From the NCBI GenBank assembly GCA_965544035.1, contig CBEULR010000010.1, forward strand, positions 38,812 through 102,811: DNA of 64,000 nt, read 5' to 3'. The notes under the pieces are model-generated. The model worked only from the letters and a program-made list of their open reading frames with translations. It ran no database searches and was not told the origin of the DNA. This stretch comes from CBEULR01 sp965544035. Lineage in GTDB: Bacteria; Bacillota; Desulfotomaculia; Desulfotomaculales; Desulforudaceae. This document shows positions 1 to 8,311 of this stretch, in pieces (the stretch's first letter is position 1; each line of letters begins with the position of its first letter). A program made the position numbers and the translations under genes.

Positions 1-300
1 CTCAGCCTTAAAATAATCCCCAAAGGAAAAGTTCCCCAACATTTCAAAAAAGGTATGATGGCGCGCCGTTCGCCCCACCATCTCAATATCGGGTGTTCGC
101 AGGCACTTCTGGCAGGTAGTCGCCCGCTTGAATTCAGGAGTCGCCGCTCCCGTGAAGAAGGGTTTAAAAGGCACCATCCCCGCTGCCGTCCATAGAATAC
201 TCGGATCCTGAGCCGGGATAAGCGAGGCGCTCGGTAAAACCCGGTGTCCTTTTGATTCAAAGAATTCGAGGAATAGTCTTCTGATCTCACTTCCGTTCAT
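1..300 (-). CDS. alaS: Alanyl-tRNA synthetase, N-terminal 100 residues (cut by window edge)
   Basis: AlaRS charges tRNA-Ala with alanine in the cytoplasm. The ATG at 298-300 opens a frame that stays open to the window edge. The visible part is the class II catalytic core start: a short N-terminal helix region, then a stretch containing LWTAAGMVPFKPFF, then TCQKCLR, then GRTARHHTFFEMLGNFSFGDYF (split here by the family's motif 2 region), all characteristic of bacterial AlaRS. The rest (usually about 870 residues) lies outside the window. A strong promoter sits 60 bases upstream, and the gene is divergent from the SAM-riboswitch operon. No T-box leader is visible. Confidence 0.95.
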   Translation of the reverse strand, partial: MNGSEIRRLFLEFFESKGHRVLPSASLIPAQDPSILWTAAGMVPFKPFFTGAATPEFKRATTCQKCLRTPDIEMVGRTARHHTFFEMLGNFSFGDYFKAE

Positions 301-360
301 GATTGCCGTGCAACCCCCATTAAAAGAAGGGGTTCAGGTGAACCCCGAATTACGACATTC

Positions 361-389
361 ATTATACCCACAATTTCCGGCCCTGGCAA
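361..389 (-). promoter_or_regulatory. Sigma-A promoter of alaS
   Basis: On the minus strand TTGCCA (384-389) and TATAAT (361-366) are separated by exactly 17 bases and point at alaS. The leader between it and the ATG contains an 18-base inverted repeat at 329-346 (8-base arms GGGGTTCA/TGAACCCC) that could fold as a small hairpin. It is not a terminator because it lacks a T tract. Confidence 0.8.
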
Positions 390-464
390 GAAATCCTGCT
401 TTTGCGACAATCCCAATCTTCGTCCCGGAGCAAATTAGCCATATCCTGGCAGCCAAAAGAGGTA

Positions 465-493
465 TTGACACGTAATAGGCCAACTGCTAGACT
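465..493 (+). promoter_or_regulatory. Sigma-A promoter of the SAM-riboswitch operon
   Basis: TTGACA (465-470), a 17-base spacer and TAGACT (488-493) on the plus strand. Transcription would start near 500, about 20 bases before the riboswitch. It is back to back with the alaS promoter, about 75 bases away. Confidence 0.75.
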
Positions 494-518
494 AATATCA
501 ATTTTATATCGCCTGCGT

Positions 519-632
519 GCTCTTATCGAGAGAGGTGGAGGGACTGGCCCGATGAAACCCGGCAACCAGCCGTAGCCCACGGCCAAGGTGCTAATTCCTG
601 CAGGAGGATCATTCTTCTGACAGATAAGAGAG
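519..632 (+). promoter_or_regulatory. SAM-I (S-box) riboswitch
   Basis: The RNA reads CTCTTATC at 520, then GAGAGAGGTGGAGGGAC, GATGAAACCCGGCAACC, a P3 hairpin around 575-585 and the AAGGTGC element, and closes with GATAAGAG at 623-630, which pairs with the first stem (P1). These are the signature elements of the S-box aptamer. It is followed at 649-672 by an intrinsic terminator, so binding of S-adenosylmethionine should switch transcription off. The downstream genes belong to homocysteine synthesis, which fits methionine/SAM feedback. Confidence 0.95.
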
Positions 633-648
633 GACCTTTTGCTTGTTA

Positions 649-680
649 GGCCTCTTCTTATTTGAAGAGGCCTTATCTTC
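649..680 (+). terminator. Riboswitch-controlled attenuator terminator
   Basis: A nine-base-pair stem GGCCTCTTC (649-657)/GAAGAGGCC (664-672) with loop TTATTT, followed by a T-rich stretch. It lies between the SAM-I aptamer and the first gene, where the expression platform is expected. An ATG at 662 lies inside it and cannot be the real gene start. Confidence 0.8.
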
Positions 681-715
681 TCGCCGGAGCACACAGTCAA
701 CGGAGGTGTATATTC

Positions 716-1921
716 GTGGGCGTACAGAAGACTTACGCCGAAATCAATGCCCGGATTCGTGAGGGCAAAGCGGTGGTGGTAACGGCCGAGGAAGTAATCG
801 AACTAGTTAAGGAAAAAGGTTTGAGCCGGACGGCAAAGGAGGTTGACGTAGTCACCACCGGTACTTTCGGTCCGATGTGTTCCTCCGGAGTATACTTGAA
901 TTTCGGCCACAGTTCCCCTCGGATCCGTGGCCACAAGGTGTGGCTGAATGATGTTCCGGCCTATGGAGGCCTTGCGGCCGTCGACACCTACATCGGTGCC
1001 ACCGCAATCCCTGAGGATGATCCCTTAAACTCCAACTTCCCCGGCGAATTCAGGTACGGCGGCGGACATGTGATACACGACCTGGTTGCGGGGAAACCCG
1101 TTAGACTCAGGGTGGTCAGCTATGGTACCGACTGCTATCCGCTCAAAGAGATCGAAACCGAAATCACCCTGGACCAGTTGAACGAAGCCGTGCTCTTCAA
1201 CCCGCGCAATGCCTATCAGAATTACAATGTGGCGGTCAATTGTGGTTCCCGCACCATATATACCTACATGGGCATCCTCAAGCACCATTTGGGCAACGCC
1301 CATTACTCCACCAGCGGGCAACTCAGCCCACTGCTGAAGGATCCGCATTTCCGCACGATCGGGGTGGGCACCCGCATCTTCCTGGGCGGCGGCGAAGGGT
1401 ATGTGGCCTGGAATGGTACTCAACATTTTCCATCATTCAAGCCCGGCCCCACTGAAGGATCTGTATTTGCATCGGGTGGAACACTCACTGTGATCGGGGA
1501 TCTCAAGGGCATGTCCCCCGATTGGCTGCGCGGTGCCAGCATCATCGGTTACGGTGCATCGCTTTTCGTCGGCGTCGGCATCCCGATTCCGATTCTTGAT
1601 GAGGAAATCTTGTATTACGCATCGCGGTCGGATGCCGAACTGTACGCACCCATTATGGATTACGGTGATGCCTTTCCCAACCGCAGGCCCGAAACCTTGG
1701 GTCTGGTGAGCTACGCTGAACTAAAATCGGGCACCATCAAGGTGCAGGGTAAGGATGTCCCATGCGCCCCGGTTTCCAGCTACAGCAAAGCACGTGAGAT
1801 TGCGCGCATCCTCAAGGAATGGATCCAGTCAGGCAGCTTTGAACTCTCAGAGCCGGTCAAGAGGTTGCCTGGCCCCGCGGACAACATTGTCGGCAAACCG
1901 TTGCCGGTCAAGAATGATTAA
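716..1921 (+). CDS. Homocysteine biosynthesis protein (COG1900/DUF39)
   Basis: This family acts with a NIL-domain ferredoxin in converting aspartate semialdehyde and a sulfur donor to homocysteine in anaerobes (known for methanogens and relatives; transfer to this organism is inference). The protein is 401 residues. I chose the GTG at 716 because a GGAGGTG at 702-708 sits seven bases upstream; earlier in-frame starts lie in the terminator. Conserved cysteines are visible at about residues 55 (PMCSSG), 140 (TDCYP) and 176 (VNCGS). It is the first gene of a three-gene operon under a SAM-I riboswitch, with only 15 bases to the next gene, which strongly supports a role in methionine supply. Confidence 0.9.
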   Translation: MGVQKTYAEINARIREGKAVVVTAEEVIELVKEKGLSRTAKEVDVVTTGTFGPMCSSGVYLNFGHSSPRIRGHKVWLNDVPAYGGLAAVDTYIGATAIPEDDPLNSNFPGEFRYGGGHVIHDLVAGKPVRLRVVSYGTDCYPLKEIETEITLDQLNEAVLFNPRNAYQNYNVAVNCGSRTIYTYMGILKHHLGNAHYSTSGQLSPLLKDPHFRTIGVGTRIFLGGGEGYVAWNGTQHFPSFKPGPTEGSVFASGGTLTVIGDLKGMSPDWLRGASIIGYGASLFVGVGIPIPILDEEILYYASRSDAELYAPIMDYGDAFPNRRPETLGLVSYAELKSGTIKVQGKDVPCAPVSSYSKAREIARILKEWIQSGSFELSEPVKRLPGPADNIVGKPLPVKND

Positions 1922-1936
1922 AGGAGTGATCGCGAA

Positions 1937-2341
1937 ATGAAGCCGAAGAAGAAGATTGTCTTACGGTTTCCGGCAACCATAGCCGACCAGCCGCTGATTT
2001 ATTATCTGGTCAAGGATTACGGTCTGATGATCAACATCATTAGAGCGAATATCAATCCGCACAAGGAAGGAACGCTAATTCTGGAGCTTAGCGGTGACAA
2101 CTTTGAAGAAGGGATAGAATATCTCCGATCCAGTGGTGTGCAAGTGCAGCCCCTAACGGAGGAAATCGTCCGCAACGACCAGCTTTGCGTAAGCTGCGGC
2201 GCCTGTACGGCTATCTGCCCATCCGGCGCCCTCCACATCGAGCGTCCTGAGATGCGCGTAATCTTTGACCCCGACAAGTGTATCGTGTGTCAATTGTGTA
2301 CAAAGGCCTGCCCTCTGCGGGCTATGGAGGCGAAATCCTGA
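1937..2341 (+). CDS. NIL domain plus 2x[4Fe-4S] ferredoxin protein
   Basis: A 134-residue protein. Residues 1-75 form a NIL domain, the small ligand-binding fold also found in methionine ABC transporter ATPases. Residues 80-130 carry two [4Fe-4S] ferredoxin motifs (C84, C87, C90, C94 and C115, C118, C121, C125). It is the usual partner of COG1900 proteins in anaerobic homocysteine synthesis and presumably provides electrons or handles sulfide. The ATG is preceded by AAGGAGTGAT with good spacing. The stop at 2339-2341 lies one base before the next start, so translation is probably coupled. Confidence 0.9.
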   Translation: MKPKKKIVLRFPATIADQPLIYYLVKDYGLMINIIRANINPHKEGTLILELSGDNFEEGIEYLRSSGVQVQPLTEEIVRNDQLCVSCGACTAICPSGALHIERPEMRVIFDPDKCIVCQLCTKACPLRAMEAKS

Positions 2342-2342
2342 T

Positions 2343-3098
2343 TTGGCGGGAAGCGATAGGGTCTACCGGCTGGGCTTACGGGAAAACGACCTCTTCTACT
2401 TTCAGGTCGTATATAAAGAAACCGACCTGTACATCGGCATTCGCAAAGATCGGTTTTTGCCCGAGATTGCCGCCCGAGTTGACTCAAAGGTGCACATGCT
2501 GAGAGATGAGTTGGACGCCTATATGCGGCTCGATCCTGAATTCTTTCGTACGCTCCAGCCCTACGACCCGCAACCTTCGGCGCCCCAAGCGGCCCTGGAA
2601 ATGGCCGCCGCCGCGCGGAAAGCCGGCGTTGGCCCAATGGCCGCAGTGGCGGGCGTCTTCGCCGATCACGTGGGGCGGGAACTTACCCGGTTTTCCAAGG
2701 ACGTCATCGTCGAGAACGGGGGCGATATCTTTCTCAAGAGCAGCCGGCGGCGGCGGATCGGAATATTTGCCGGTGATTCGCCGTTTTCCGAACGTCTGGC
2801 CGTTGAGATTCCCGCCCATCTGACACCCTTGGGCATCTGCACCTCATCCGGGACAGTGGGACACTCCTTCAGTAAGGGTAAAGCCGACGCCGTGGTCATC
2901 CTTGCCGCTACGGCCACTCTCGCCGATGCGGTGGCCACGGCTGCGGCCAATTTGGTAACCGAGCCGCATTACGTCGACCGGGCCGTCAGCTTTGCCATGT
3001 CAATTGAGGGTGTGACGGGCGCTCTGGCGATCACGGGTGAACTCCTCGCCGCCAAAGGCCAAATCAAACTGGTTCCCACGAACGAAGCGCCGGGCTGA
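2343..3098 (+). CDS. UPF0280/COG2122 family protein, sulfur-assimilation partner
   Basis: 251 residues from a TTG at 2343. The frame is open further upstream but overlaps the ferredoxin gene; TTG 2343 follows that gene's stop by one base and has GGAGG at 2326-2330. UPF0280 proteins are ApbE-like in fold and have been linked genetically to sulfur incorporation into homocysteine and other targets in methanogens. Visible family features are VVYKETDLYIG near the N terminus and SSGTVGHSFSKGKADAVV in the C-terminal half. The role here is inferred from family and operon: third gene under the SAM-I riboswitch. The exact reaction is not known. Confidence 0.82.
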   Translation: MAGSDRVYRLGLRENDLFYFQVVYKETDLYIGIRKDRFLPEIAARVDSKVHMLRDELDAYMRLDPEFFRTLQPYDPQPSAPQAALEMAAAARKAGVGPMAAVAGVFADHVGRELTRFSKDVIVENGGDIFLKSSRRRRIGIFAGDSPFSERLAVEIPAHLTPLGICTSSGTVGHSFSKGKADAVVILAATATLADAVATAAANLVTEPHYVDRAVSFAMSIEGVTGALAITGELLAAKGQIKLVPTNEAPG

Positions 3099-3133
3099 TT
3101 ATGCCCGGCGTCCCATCATCTAGACACCTGATT

Positions 3134-3313
3134 CTAGCTCTCCACCAGATCCTGCACAGTCCGGCGCACTCCCCGGATTACCCGGTTCGCCCGTGCACCC
3201 GCGGGACCCTGAGTCAATGCCATGATCTCTTTGCGTTTCTTTTCGTCCGAGACCAGCATTACCGCCGCCACCCCGAGAAGCGCGCCGGCGGCCAATCCAC
3301 GCCAGAAACTCAT
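3134..3313 (-). CDS. Small YtxH-like membrane-anchored protein
   Basis: 59 residues from an ATG at 3313, chosen because AGGAGG lies 11 bases upstream. Earlier in-frame starts overlap the preceding gene. One hydrophobic segment (residues 6-22, GLAAGALLGVAAVMLV) is followed by a strongly basic tail (DEKKRKE, RVIRGVRR). This layout resembles YtxH/gas-vesicle-GvpP-like small proteins of Gram-positive bacteria. Function unknown. It is 25 bases downstream of the small CxxC protein gene and probably co-transcribed with it. Confidence 0.6.
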   Translation of the reverse strand: MSFWRGLAAGALLGVAAVMLVSDEKKRKEIMALTQGPAGARANRVIRGVRRTVQDLVES

Positions 3314-3338
3314 CTTGAAAAGAGCCTCCTCTCGAGAA

Positions 3339-3512
3339 TCAATATACATACTCATTGTGCGGGTCAAAAGCTACCAGCGATCCATCCTCGTCCACGTCAA
3401 AGATTTGTACGCCCTCCTTGGTAATCCGGTACTCGACGCAACAGTCCCAACAGAAGTACTGCTCCAAACCGACTTTTCCGGTAGCCTTTCCACCGCAAAC
3501 CGGGCACTGCAC
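3339..3512 (-). CDS. 57-residue zinc-ribbon-like protein
   Basis: GTG at 3512 is preceded by AAGGGGG with eight bases of spacing and opens a 58-codon frame. The product starts VQCPVCGGKATG and continues with FCWDCCVEYRIT, giving two CxxC pairs that should bind one zinc, then an acidic C-terminal half (VQIFDVDEDGS). The frame is much better supported by its Shine-Dalgarno and cysteine pattern than the longer overlapping frames on the same strand. Function unknown. Short proteins of this type occur widely in Peptococcaceae (from memory, not checked). Confidence 0.65.
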   Translation of the reverse strand: MQCPVCGGKATGKVGLEQYFCWDCCVEYRITKEGVQIFDVDEDGSLVAFDPHNEYVY

Positions 3513-3594
3513 TTTGTCGGCCCCCTTATCGGATTAATCCTGCTCCTATTATGCCCGATTAACGTAAAATCATAATTGCACCTCACCCGGCAAG

Positions 3595-4740
3595 TTATCC
3601 ATTTCGAAGTCCGTCGATGATCCCTTCCAGTTTGTTCACGCAGTATTCAACTTCATCCGAAGTGTTGTCTTTGCCCAGCGTAAAACGTACACATGACAGG
3701 GCCTCACTCGGTGTAAGGCCAATAGCCAGCAATACATGCGAAGGCCTACAACTCCCGGCCGCACAAGCCGAGGCCCCTGATGCCGCAATACCGAACCGGT
3801 CCAGTTCGTTCAGGATATCCGCACCCTTCACCCCGTCAAAGCAGAAGTTTGCATTTCCGGGAACCCGGCGCCTTCGATCCCCGTTGAGACGGCTGCCCGG
3901 AATCCTTTCAAGAACGCTGGTAACCAACTGTTCCCTTAGGGCCAGCGTCTTTTCGTTTTCCCGCTCACGAACTTCTTCCGCGAACTCGGCAGCCACTCCC
4001 AGTCCGACCAATCCGGCCACATTTTCCGTACCGGGACGCCTCGCGCCCTCCTGTCCCCCTCCGTAGTTGAGCGGTTCCCAAGGTATACCCGTGCGTATAA
4101 ACAGTGCTCCGGCCCCCTTGGGACCGTAGATTTTGTGTGCCGATATGCTCAACAAGTCAATCCCCAGCTCATTCACGTTCACGGGAACCTTTCCGAAGCT
4201 CTGAACCGCATCGCTGTGCATCAGCACCCCCTCGTGCCGCTTTACCCGGGCCGCAATCTCCCGTATCGGCTGCACGGTACCGATCTCGTTGTTCACATGC
4301 ATTATTGAGACTAAAAAGGTTTCCGGCCCTATCTCCCGTTCCACTGCTTCCGGATCAACAATACCGTCGGCACCAACACCAACCACACTCAAAGCAAAGC
4401 CCTCACGCTCAAGAGCGTAACAGGTATCAAGCACTGCGTGATGTTCAAAGGCTGATAGGACAATGTGCCGTTTCCGGTCCTTAAAGGCCCGGGCGGCACC
4501 GCGTACGGCCAGATAATCGGCCTCGCTCCCCCCACTTGTAAACACAATTTCTTCAGGCCGGGCTCCAAGCGCGGCGGCAACCTTCCGCCGCGCCTGTTCC
4601 ACCCCGTTTCTGGCATCCCGTCCGAACTGGTGGCTGCTGGACGGATTACCGTAATCCTCAGTTAAGAATCGCATCATTTCGGCGACCACTCGCTCATCCG
4701 GCCGTGTGGTGGCCCCGTGGTCAAAGTATATCCTCCGCAC
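3595..4740 (-). CDS. Cysteine desulfurase (NifS/IscS family)
   Basis: Takes sulfur from cysteine as a persulfide for FeS clusters and tRNA thiolation, using pyridoxal phosphate. 381 residues from a GTG at 4740 behind AAGGAGG with nine bases of spacing. The PLP lysine is K203 in SAHKIYGPKG. The catalytic cysteine is C326 in SGASACAAGSC, and GTENVAGLVG is present at about 237. The gene lies downstream of aspS and a 6S-like RNA, similar to the yrvO-aspS neighbourhood of other Firmicutes. No IscU or MnmA follows within the window. Confidence 0.92.
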   Translation of the reverse strand: MRRIYFDHGATTRPDERVVAEMMRFLTEDYGNPSSSHQFGRDARNGVEQARRKVAAALGARPEEIVFTSGGSEADYLAVRGAARAFKDRKRHIVLSAFEHHAVLDTCYALEREGFALSVVGVGADGIVDPEAVEREIGPETFLVSIMHVNNEIGTVQPIREIAARVKRHEGVLMHSDAVQSFGKVPVNVNELGIDLLSISAHKIYGPKGAGALFIRTGIPWEPLNYGGGQEGARRPGTENVAGLVGLGVAAEFAEEVRERENEKTLALREQLVTSVLERIPGSRLNGDRRRRVPGNANFCFDGVKGADILNELDRFGIAASGASACAAGSCRPSHVLLAIGLTPSEALSCVRFTLGKDNTSDEVEYCVNKLEGIIDGLRNG

Positions 4741-4775
4741 AGTATTTCGCCTCCTTGGGCTATTGTGCCCATCAT

Positions 4776-4806
4776 GCAAAAATCCGAACGCCTTTTGCGT
4801 CCGGAT
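4776..4806 (-). terminator. Terminator of the 6S-like RNA
   Basis: On the minus strand a ten-base-pair stem (4797-4806 with 4782-4791, one G.T pair), loop AAAAG, then TTTTTG. It ends the transcript that starts near 5011 and lies 36 bases before the desulfurase start. Confidence 0.85.
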
Positions 4807-5011
4807 CACCTGGAGAAAACCCCACCGATGCCGTTGCGTCCCAAAGTTCCCTGAACCCTGTCTCAAAACAGGGGGGTGCCCTCCTGAATACTTTTCGAGT
4901 CCCCTCGATGGAGGCTTGCGAGCCGTATCCAGAGCCCGGGCTCCCAACGTGTTGGTGTTGGTTCAGAACTTCAGTGACGGTAACGGGCTCAGTAGGGTTT
5001 ACCTTTTTTCT
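4807..5011 (-). ncRNA. ssrS: Probable 6S RNA
   Basis: 6S RNA mimics an open promoter and binds sigma-A RNA polymerase. This gap has its own strong promoter and terminator and no plausible gene. The ends pair: AAACCCTAC near the 5' end with GTGGGGTTT near the 3' end, followed inward by three more pairs, a 2x2 internal loop and CCG/CGG. Further in, GTTCTGAACC pairs with GGGTTCAGGGAAC, giving the long rod with internal bubbles typical of 6S. The location, downstream of aspS and upstream of a cysteine desulfurase, matches the 6S-1 (bsrA) locus of Bacillus subtilis. The identity rests on structure and synteny, not on a covariance search. Confidence 0.72.
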
Positions 5012-5017
5012 GTTTCT

Positions 5018-5046
5018 ATCCTATCATAGGCATCGAATCTTGGCAA
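5018..5046 (-). promoter_or_regulatory. Sigma-A promoter of the 6S-like RNA
   Basis: Minus-strand TTGCCA (5041-5046), 17-base spacer, TAGGAT (5018-5023). Predicted start near 5011. Confidence 0.75.
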
Positions 5047-5094
5047 GAGCAAACAAGATCAATCACAATCCGGAGCTATACGAAGTTATTCTTC

Positions 5095-6888
5095 CTATTT
5101 AATCTTTGTATCCAGTTTAATATGCAATTCGGCCAACTGTCCGGCAGACACCCGATCAGGCGCACCAGTCATAAGATCGGAAGCACTCTGGGTCTTCGGG
5201 AAGGCCATCACGTCACGTATCGTCCGGCGCCGCGCCAAGAGCATCACAAGCCGGTCGAAGCCGAACGCGATCCCGCCGTGCGGCGGCGTCCCGAATTCAA
5301 AGGCTTCGAGCAGGTAGCCGAATTTCTCAACTGCTTCCGTTTCATCGAGGCCTATAGCCTTAAACAGTTTCTCCTGAAGCTCCCGTCGATGAATTCGGAT
5401 GCTGCCCCCGCCCAATTCCATCCCGTTCAGCACCAGGTCGTAGGCCTGTGCCCTGACCCTGCCGGGTTCGGTATCGAGCAGCGGAATGTCCTCTTCACGC
5501 GGAGAGGTGAAAGGATGGTGCATCGCCACAAAACGTCCCTCATCCTCATCGAACTCAAGCAGGGGGAAATCCACAACCCAAGTAAACCGGAATTCCTTTT
5601 CATTGATCAATCCGAGCCGTTCACCAAACATCCGCCTGAGTGCACCCAACGCCGCGTAAACCACCGACGGCTGGTCAGCCACAAACAGGAGCAGATCCCC
5701 GGGCCGGGCCCCGAAGCGTTCACCTATGGTTGCCAGTTCGTCTTCAGTGAAGAACTTCGCAATCGGGGAGCGGAACCCCTCTTCCGTAACAATGAAGTAC
5801 GCCAAACCCTTGGCCTTGTATGTCTGCGCGAATTTCGTCAGTTCATCGATTTCCTTCCGCGAGTAACCCCCGCATCCGGGGGCCCGCAGGCCTCTTACCA
5901 TTCCGCCTCCTTTGGCGGCACTGCTGAAGACCTTAAACCCGCAATCGGCGGCCAGATCGGTAACATCGACCAGCTCCAGCCCGAACCGGAGATCCGGTTT
6001 ATCGCTGCCGAAACGATCCATCGCCTCTTGATAGCTCAGGCGCGGAAAGGGCGTGGGAACCTCAATGGCCACCGTCTGACGGCAGATTTCGGCTATCATC
6101 GCTTCCGTCAAGCTCATGACATCCTCGGCGTTTACAAACGACATCTCCATATCGATCTGCGTAAACTCCGGCTGACGGTCGGCCCGCAGGTCCTCATCAC
6201 GAAAGCAGCGTACAATCTGAAAGTATCGGTCGATACCCGAAACCATCAGGATCTGTTTGAACAGCTGCGGTGACTGCGGCAGAGCATAAAAACAACCCGG
6301 ATGGACCCGGCTGGGCACCAGGTAGTCCCTTGCTCCCTCGGGGGTACTCTTGGATAGCATCGGAGTCTCGACCTCGATAAAGCCCTCCTGATCCAGAAAA
6401 TCCCTGGTCGCCTTAGCAGCTCTATGCCTAAGCTCCAGCGTCCTCTGCATTTCCGGACGGCGAAGATCCAGATAGCGGTAACGTAAACGCAGGTTCTCAT
6501 CCACGTCGATCCCGTCTTCGATGTAAAACGGCGGTGTTTTCGCGGAGTTTAGAATTTCGGCCGCGGCGGCCCTCACCTCGATGGCCCCGGTCGCCAGATT
6601 GGGGTTTTCCGTTCCTTCCGGTCGTCTCTCCACCAATCCCCGGACCGCAATTACATATTCCGAGCGCATCCGATCGGCCAATTCCAAGGCCTCTTCGGAG
6701 TATTCCGGGCTAAATACCACCTGTACCAGCCCCCAACGGTCACGCAGGTCGATAAAGATCAATCCCCCGTGATCCCGCCGCGTCTGAACCCAACCCTTCA
6801 GAACGACCTCCCGGCCGATATCCGACTCATTCAAAACACCACACGTATCAGTACGAGAAAGACTACCCACATTTAAGGCCTTTGTCAC
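5095..6888 (-). CDS. aspS: Aspartyl-tRNA synthetase
   Basis: 597 residues, the usual length of bacterial AspRS. It charges tRNA-Asp. Order of domains: N-terminal OB-fold anticodon-binding domain (GWVQTRRDHGGLIFIDLRDR, split at about residue 32-52), class II core with FRDEDLRADRQPEFTQ (motif 2), the bacterial GAD insertion domain, and the C-terminal motif 3 with GGIAFGFDRLVMLL. A GTG start at 6888 follows a G-rich Shine-Dalgarno. It is 21 bases downstream of hisS and is probably co-transcribed from the promoter at 8241-8269. Because gatCAB is also present in this window, this AspRS may be non-discriminating; that is an inference. Confidence 0.96.
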   Translation of the reverse strand: MTKALNVGSLSRTDTCGVLNESDIGREVVLKGWVQTRRDHGGLIFIDLRDRWGLVQVVFSPEYSEEALELADRMRSEYVIAVRGLVERRPEGTENPNLATGAIEVRAAAAEILNSAKTPPFYIEDGIDVDENLRLRYRYLDLRRPEMQRTLELRHRAAKATRDFLDQEGFIEVETPMLSKSTPEGARDYLVPSRVHPGCFYALPQSPQLFKQILMVSGIDRYFQIVRCFRDEDLRADRQPEFTQIDMEMSFVNAEDVMSLTEAMIAEICRQTVAIEVPTPFPRLSYQEAMDRFGSDKPDLRFGLELVDVTDLAADCGFKVFSSAAKGGGMVRGLRAPGCGGYSRKEIDELTKFAQTYKAKGLAYFIVTEEGFRSPIAKFFTEDELATIGERFGARPGDLLLFVADQPSVVYAALGALRRMFGERLGLINEKEFRFTWVVDFPLLEFDEDEGRFVAMHHPFTSPREEDIPLLDTEPGRVRAQAYDLVLNGMELGGGSIRIHRRELQEKLFKAIGLDETEAVEKFGYLLEAFEFGTPPHGGIAFGFDRLVMLLARRRTIRDVMAFPKTQSASDLMTGAPDRVSAGQLAELHIKLDTKIK

Positions 6889-6909
6889 TGCATTTATACC
6901 CCCACGTTA

Positions 6910-8181
6910 TTATCTCCCGGTTAGCTCCAAGACTCTGCCGACAACCTGTTCCAGCGGCACCTCAGTCTGATCGCGCGTGGTCATGTTCCGGACAACGGCC
7001 ACACCGCGCCTGCCCTCATCCTCGCCGATAATGACCACAACCGGTACCCCCTTCTTGCCGGCGTATTTCATCTGGGCCTTTAGGCTGCGGCCGGTATAAT
7101 CACGATCGGCCGCGATACCGTTCCGCCGCAACGCGGCCAGCAGGCTGGTGGCCAGATCCTCCCTGTCTCCGGCGACCGCCACGAAAGCTTCGAGCTCAGG
7201 CTCCTGGGGCAAACGCACACCCTGTTCCCGGAGAGTAAGCAGTACCCGTTCCAGGCCAATCGCGAACCCCACAGCCGGCACCGAAGGCCCGCCGATCACT
7301 TCCATCAACCCGTCATAACGGCCTCCGCCCCCTACCGCATTCTGAGCGCCCGAAGAACGCGTCAGAATCTCAAAGGCCGTACGGGTGTAATAATCCAAAC
7401 CGCGTACCAGCCGAGGATCTACCACGTATTCGATATCGAGTACGTCAAGCTGGCGCCGCACGCGTGCAAAATGCGTGGTACAGGCCGGGCAAAGGATGTC
7501 CAGAGGGGTGGGTGCATCCCGAGCGATAGTCCGGCATTGTTCATCCTTGCAGTCCAGAATGCGCAGGGGATTGCGTTCCAGCCTGTCCAGGCAATCCCGG
7601 CAAAGCCTGCCGACATGTTTCGCAAGATAGGCTCTCAGTTTCTCCGGCATTTCTTTGCGGCACGCCGGACATCCCACACTGTTGATGTGTAGAGACAGTC
7701 CTGTCAACCCGATCCGCGCAAAGAAATCCATGGCCAGCGTGATGACCTCGGCATCCGCGCCCGGTTCGGCGGCCCCTAGCACCTCAACGCCGAACTGATG
7801 AAACTGCCGGTAACGACCGGCCTGCGGCCGATCGTGCCGAAACATCGGACCGATGTAGTAAAACTTTAGCGGCTGAGGCTGGGCAAACAGTTTATTCTCC
7901 AGGTAGGCGCGGGCAACGGGCGCCGTTCCTTCGGGACGCAGGGTTATGCTGCGTCCACCCTTGTCCAGGAAGGTGTACATTTCTTTTTCCACGATGTCGG
8001 TAGTCTCACCGACACCGCGCAGGAATAATTCGGTGTGCTCGAAAATAGGGGTTCTGATCTCCTGGTAGGCGTATTCACGACAGATGCGCCGTACAGAATC
8101 CTCCACATGTCTCCATGCGGCGGTCGTTTCCGGTAGGAAGTCGGCTGTACCGCGTGGTCTTGCGATGTTCATCGTTAACAT
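6910..8181 (-). CDS. hisS: Histidyl-tRNA synthetase
   Basis: 423 residues. Class II synthetase with motif 2 (YYIGPMFRHDRPQAGRYRQF, about 105-125), the histidine-binding signature VRGLDYYTRTAFE near residue 259, and a C-terminal Rossmann-like anticodon domain. An insertion with C-x2-C, C-x2-C and LDCKDEQC pairs (about 170-220) is the version found in many clostridial HisRS. The start may be the ATG at 8181 or the ATG three codons later; neither has a clear Shine-Dalgarno. Confidence 0.95.
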   Translation of the reverse strand: MLTMNIARPRGTADFLPETTAAWRHVEDSVRRICREYAYQEIRTPIFEHTELFLRGVGETTDIVEKEMYTFLDKGGRSITLRPEGTAPVARAYLENKLFAQPQPLKFYYIGPMFRHDRPQAGRYRQFHQFGVEVLGAAEPGADAEVITLAMDFFARIGLTGLSLHINSVGCPACRKEMPEKLRAYLAKHVGRLCRDCLDRLERNPLRILDCKDEQCRTIARDAPTPLDILCPACTTHFARVRRQLDVLDIEYVVDPRLVRGLDYYTRTAFEILTRSSGAQNAVGGGGRYDGLMEVIGGPSVPAVGFAIGLERVLLTLREQGVRLPQEPELEAFVAVAGDREDLATSLLAALRRNGIAADRDYTGRSLKAQMKYAGKKGVPVVVIIGEDEGRRGVAVVRNMTTRDQTEVPLEQVVGRVLELTGR

Positions 8182-8240
8182 CCATTCCCAAAAGTAAGCA
8201 CCCGCCCCCTGCGATTGCGGGAACGGGAGCCTCTTAACGA

Positions 8241-8269
8241 ATTCTATGCAGAAATGGCAATCCTGTCAA
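8241..8269 (-). promoter_or_regulatory. Sigma-A promoter of hisS-aspS
   Basis: Minus-strand consensus TTGACA (8264-8269), 17-base spacer, TAGAAT (8241-8246), about 60 bases before hisS. No T-box elements are visible in this short leader. Confidence 0.85.
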
Positions 8270-8311
8270 GACTTAACGCCTCACAGGACCGTTGCTTGAG
8301 CTTCCTCGGGG

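Noticed and set aside
300..360. T-box leader before alaS
   Set aside because: No specifier stem or conserved T-box antiterminator sequence; only a short inverted repeat is present.
5122..6273. A 383-codon plus-strand frame opposite aspS
   Set aside because: Antisense shadow of a highly conserved gene in GC-rich DNA; no start signal and no recognisable domain.
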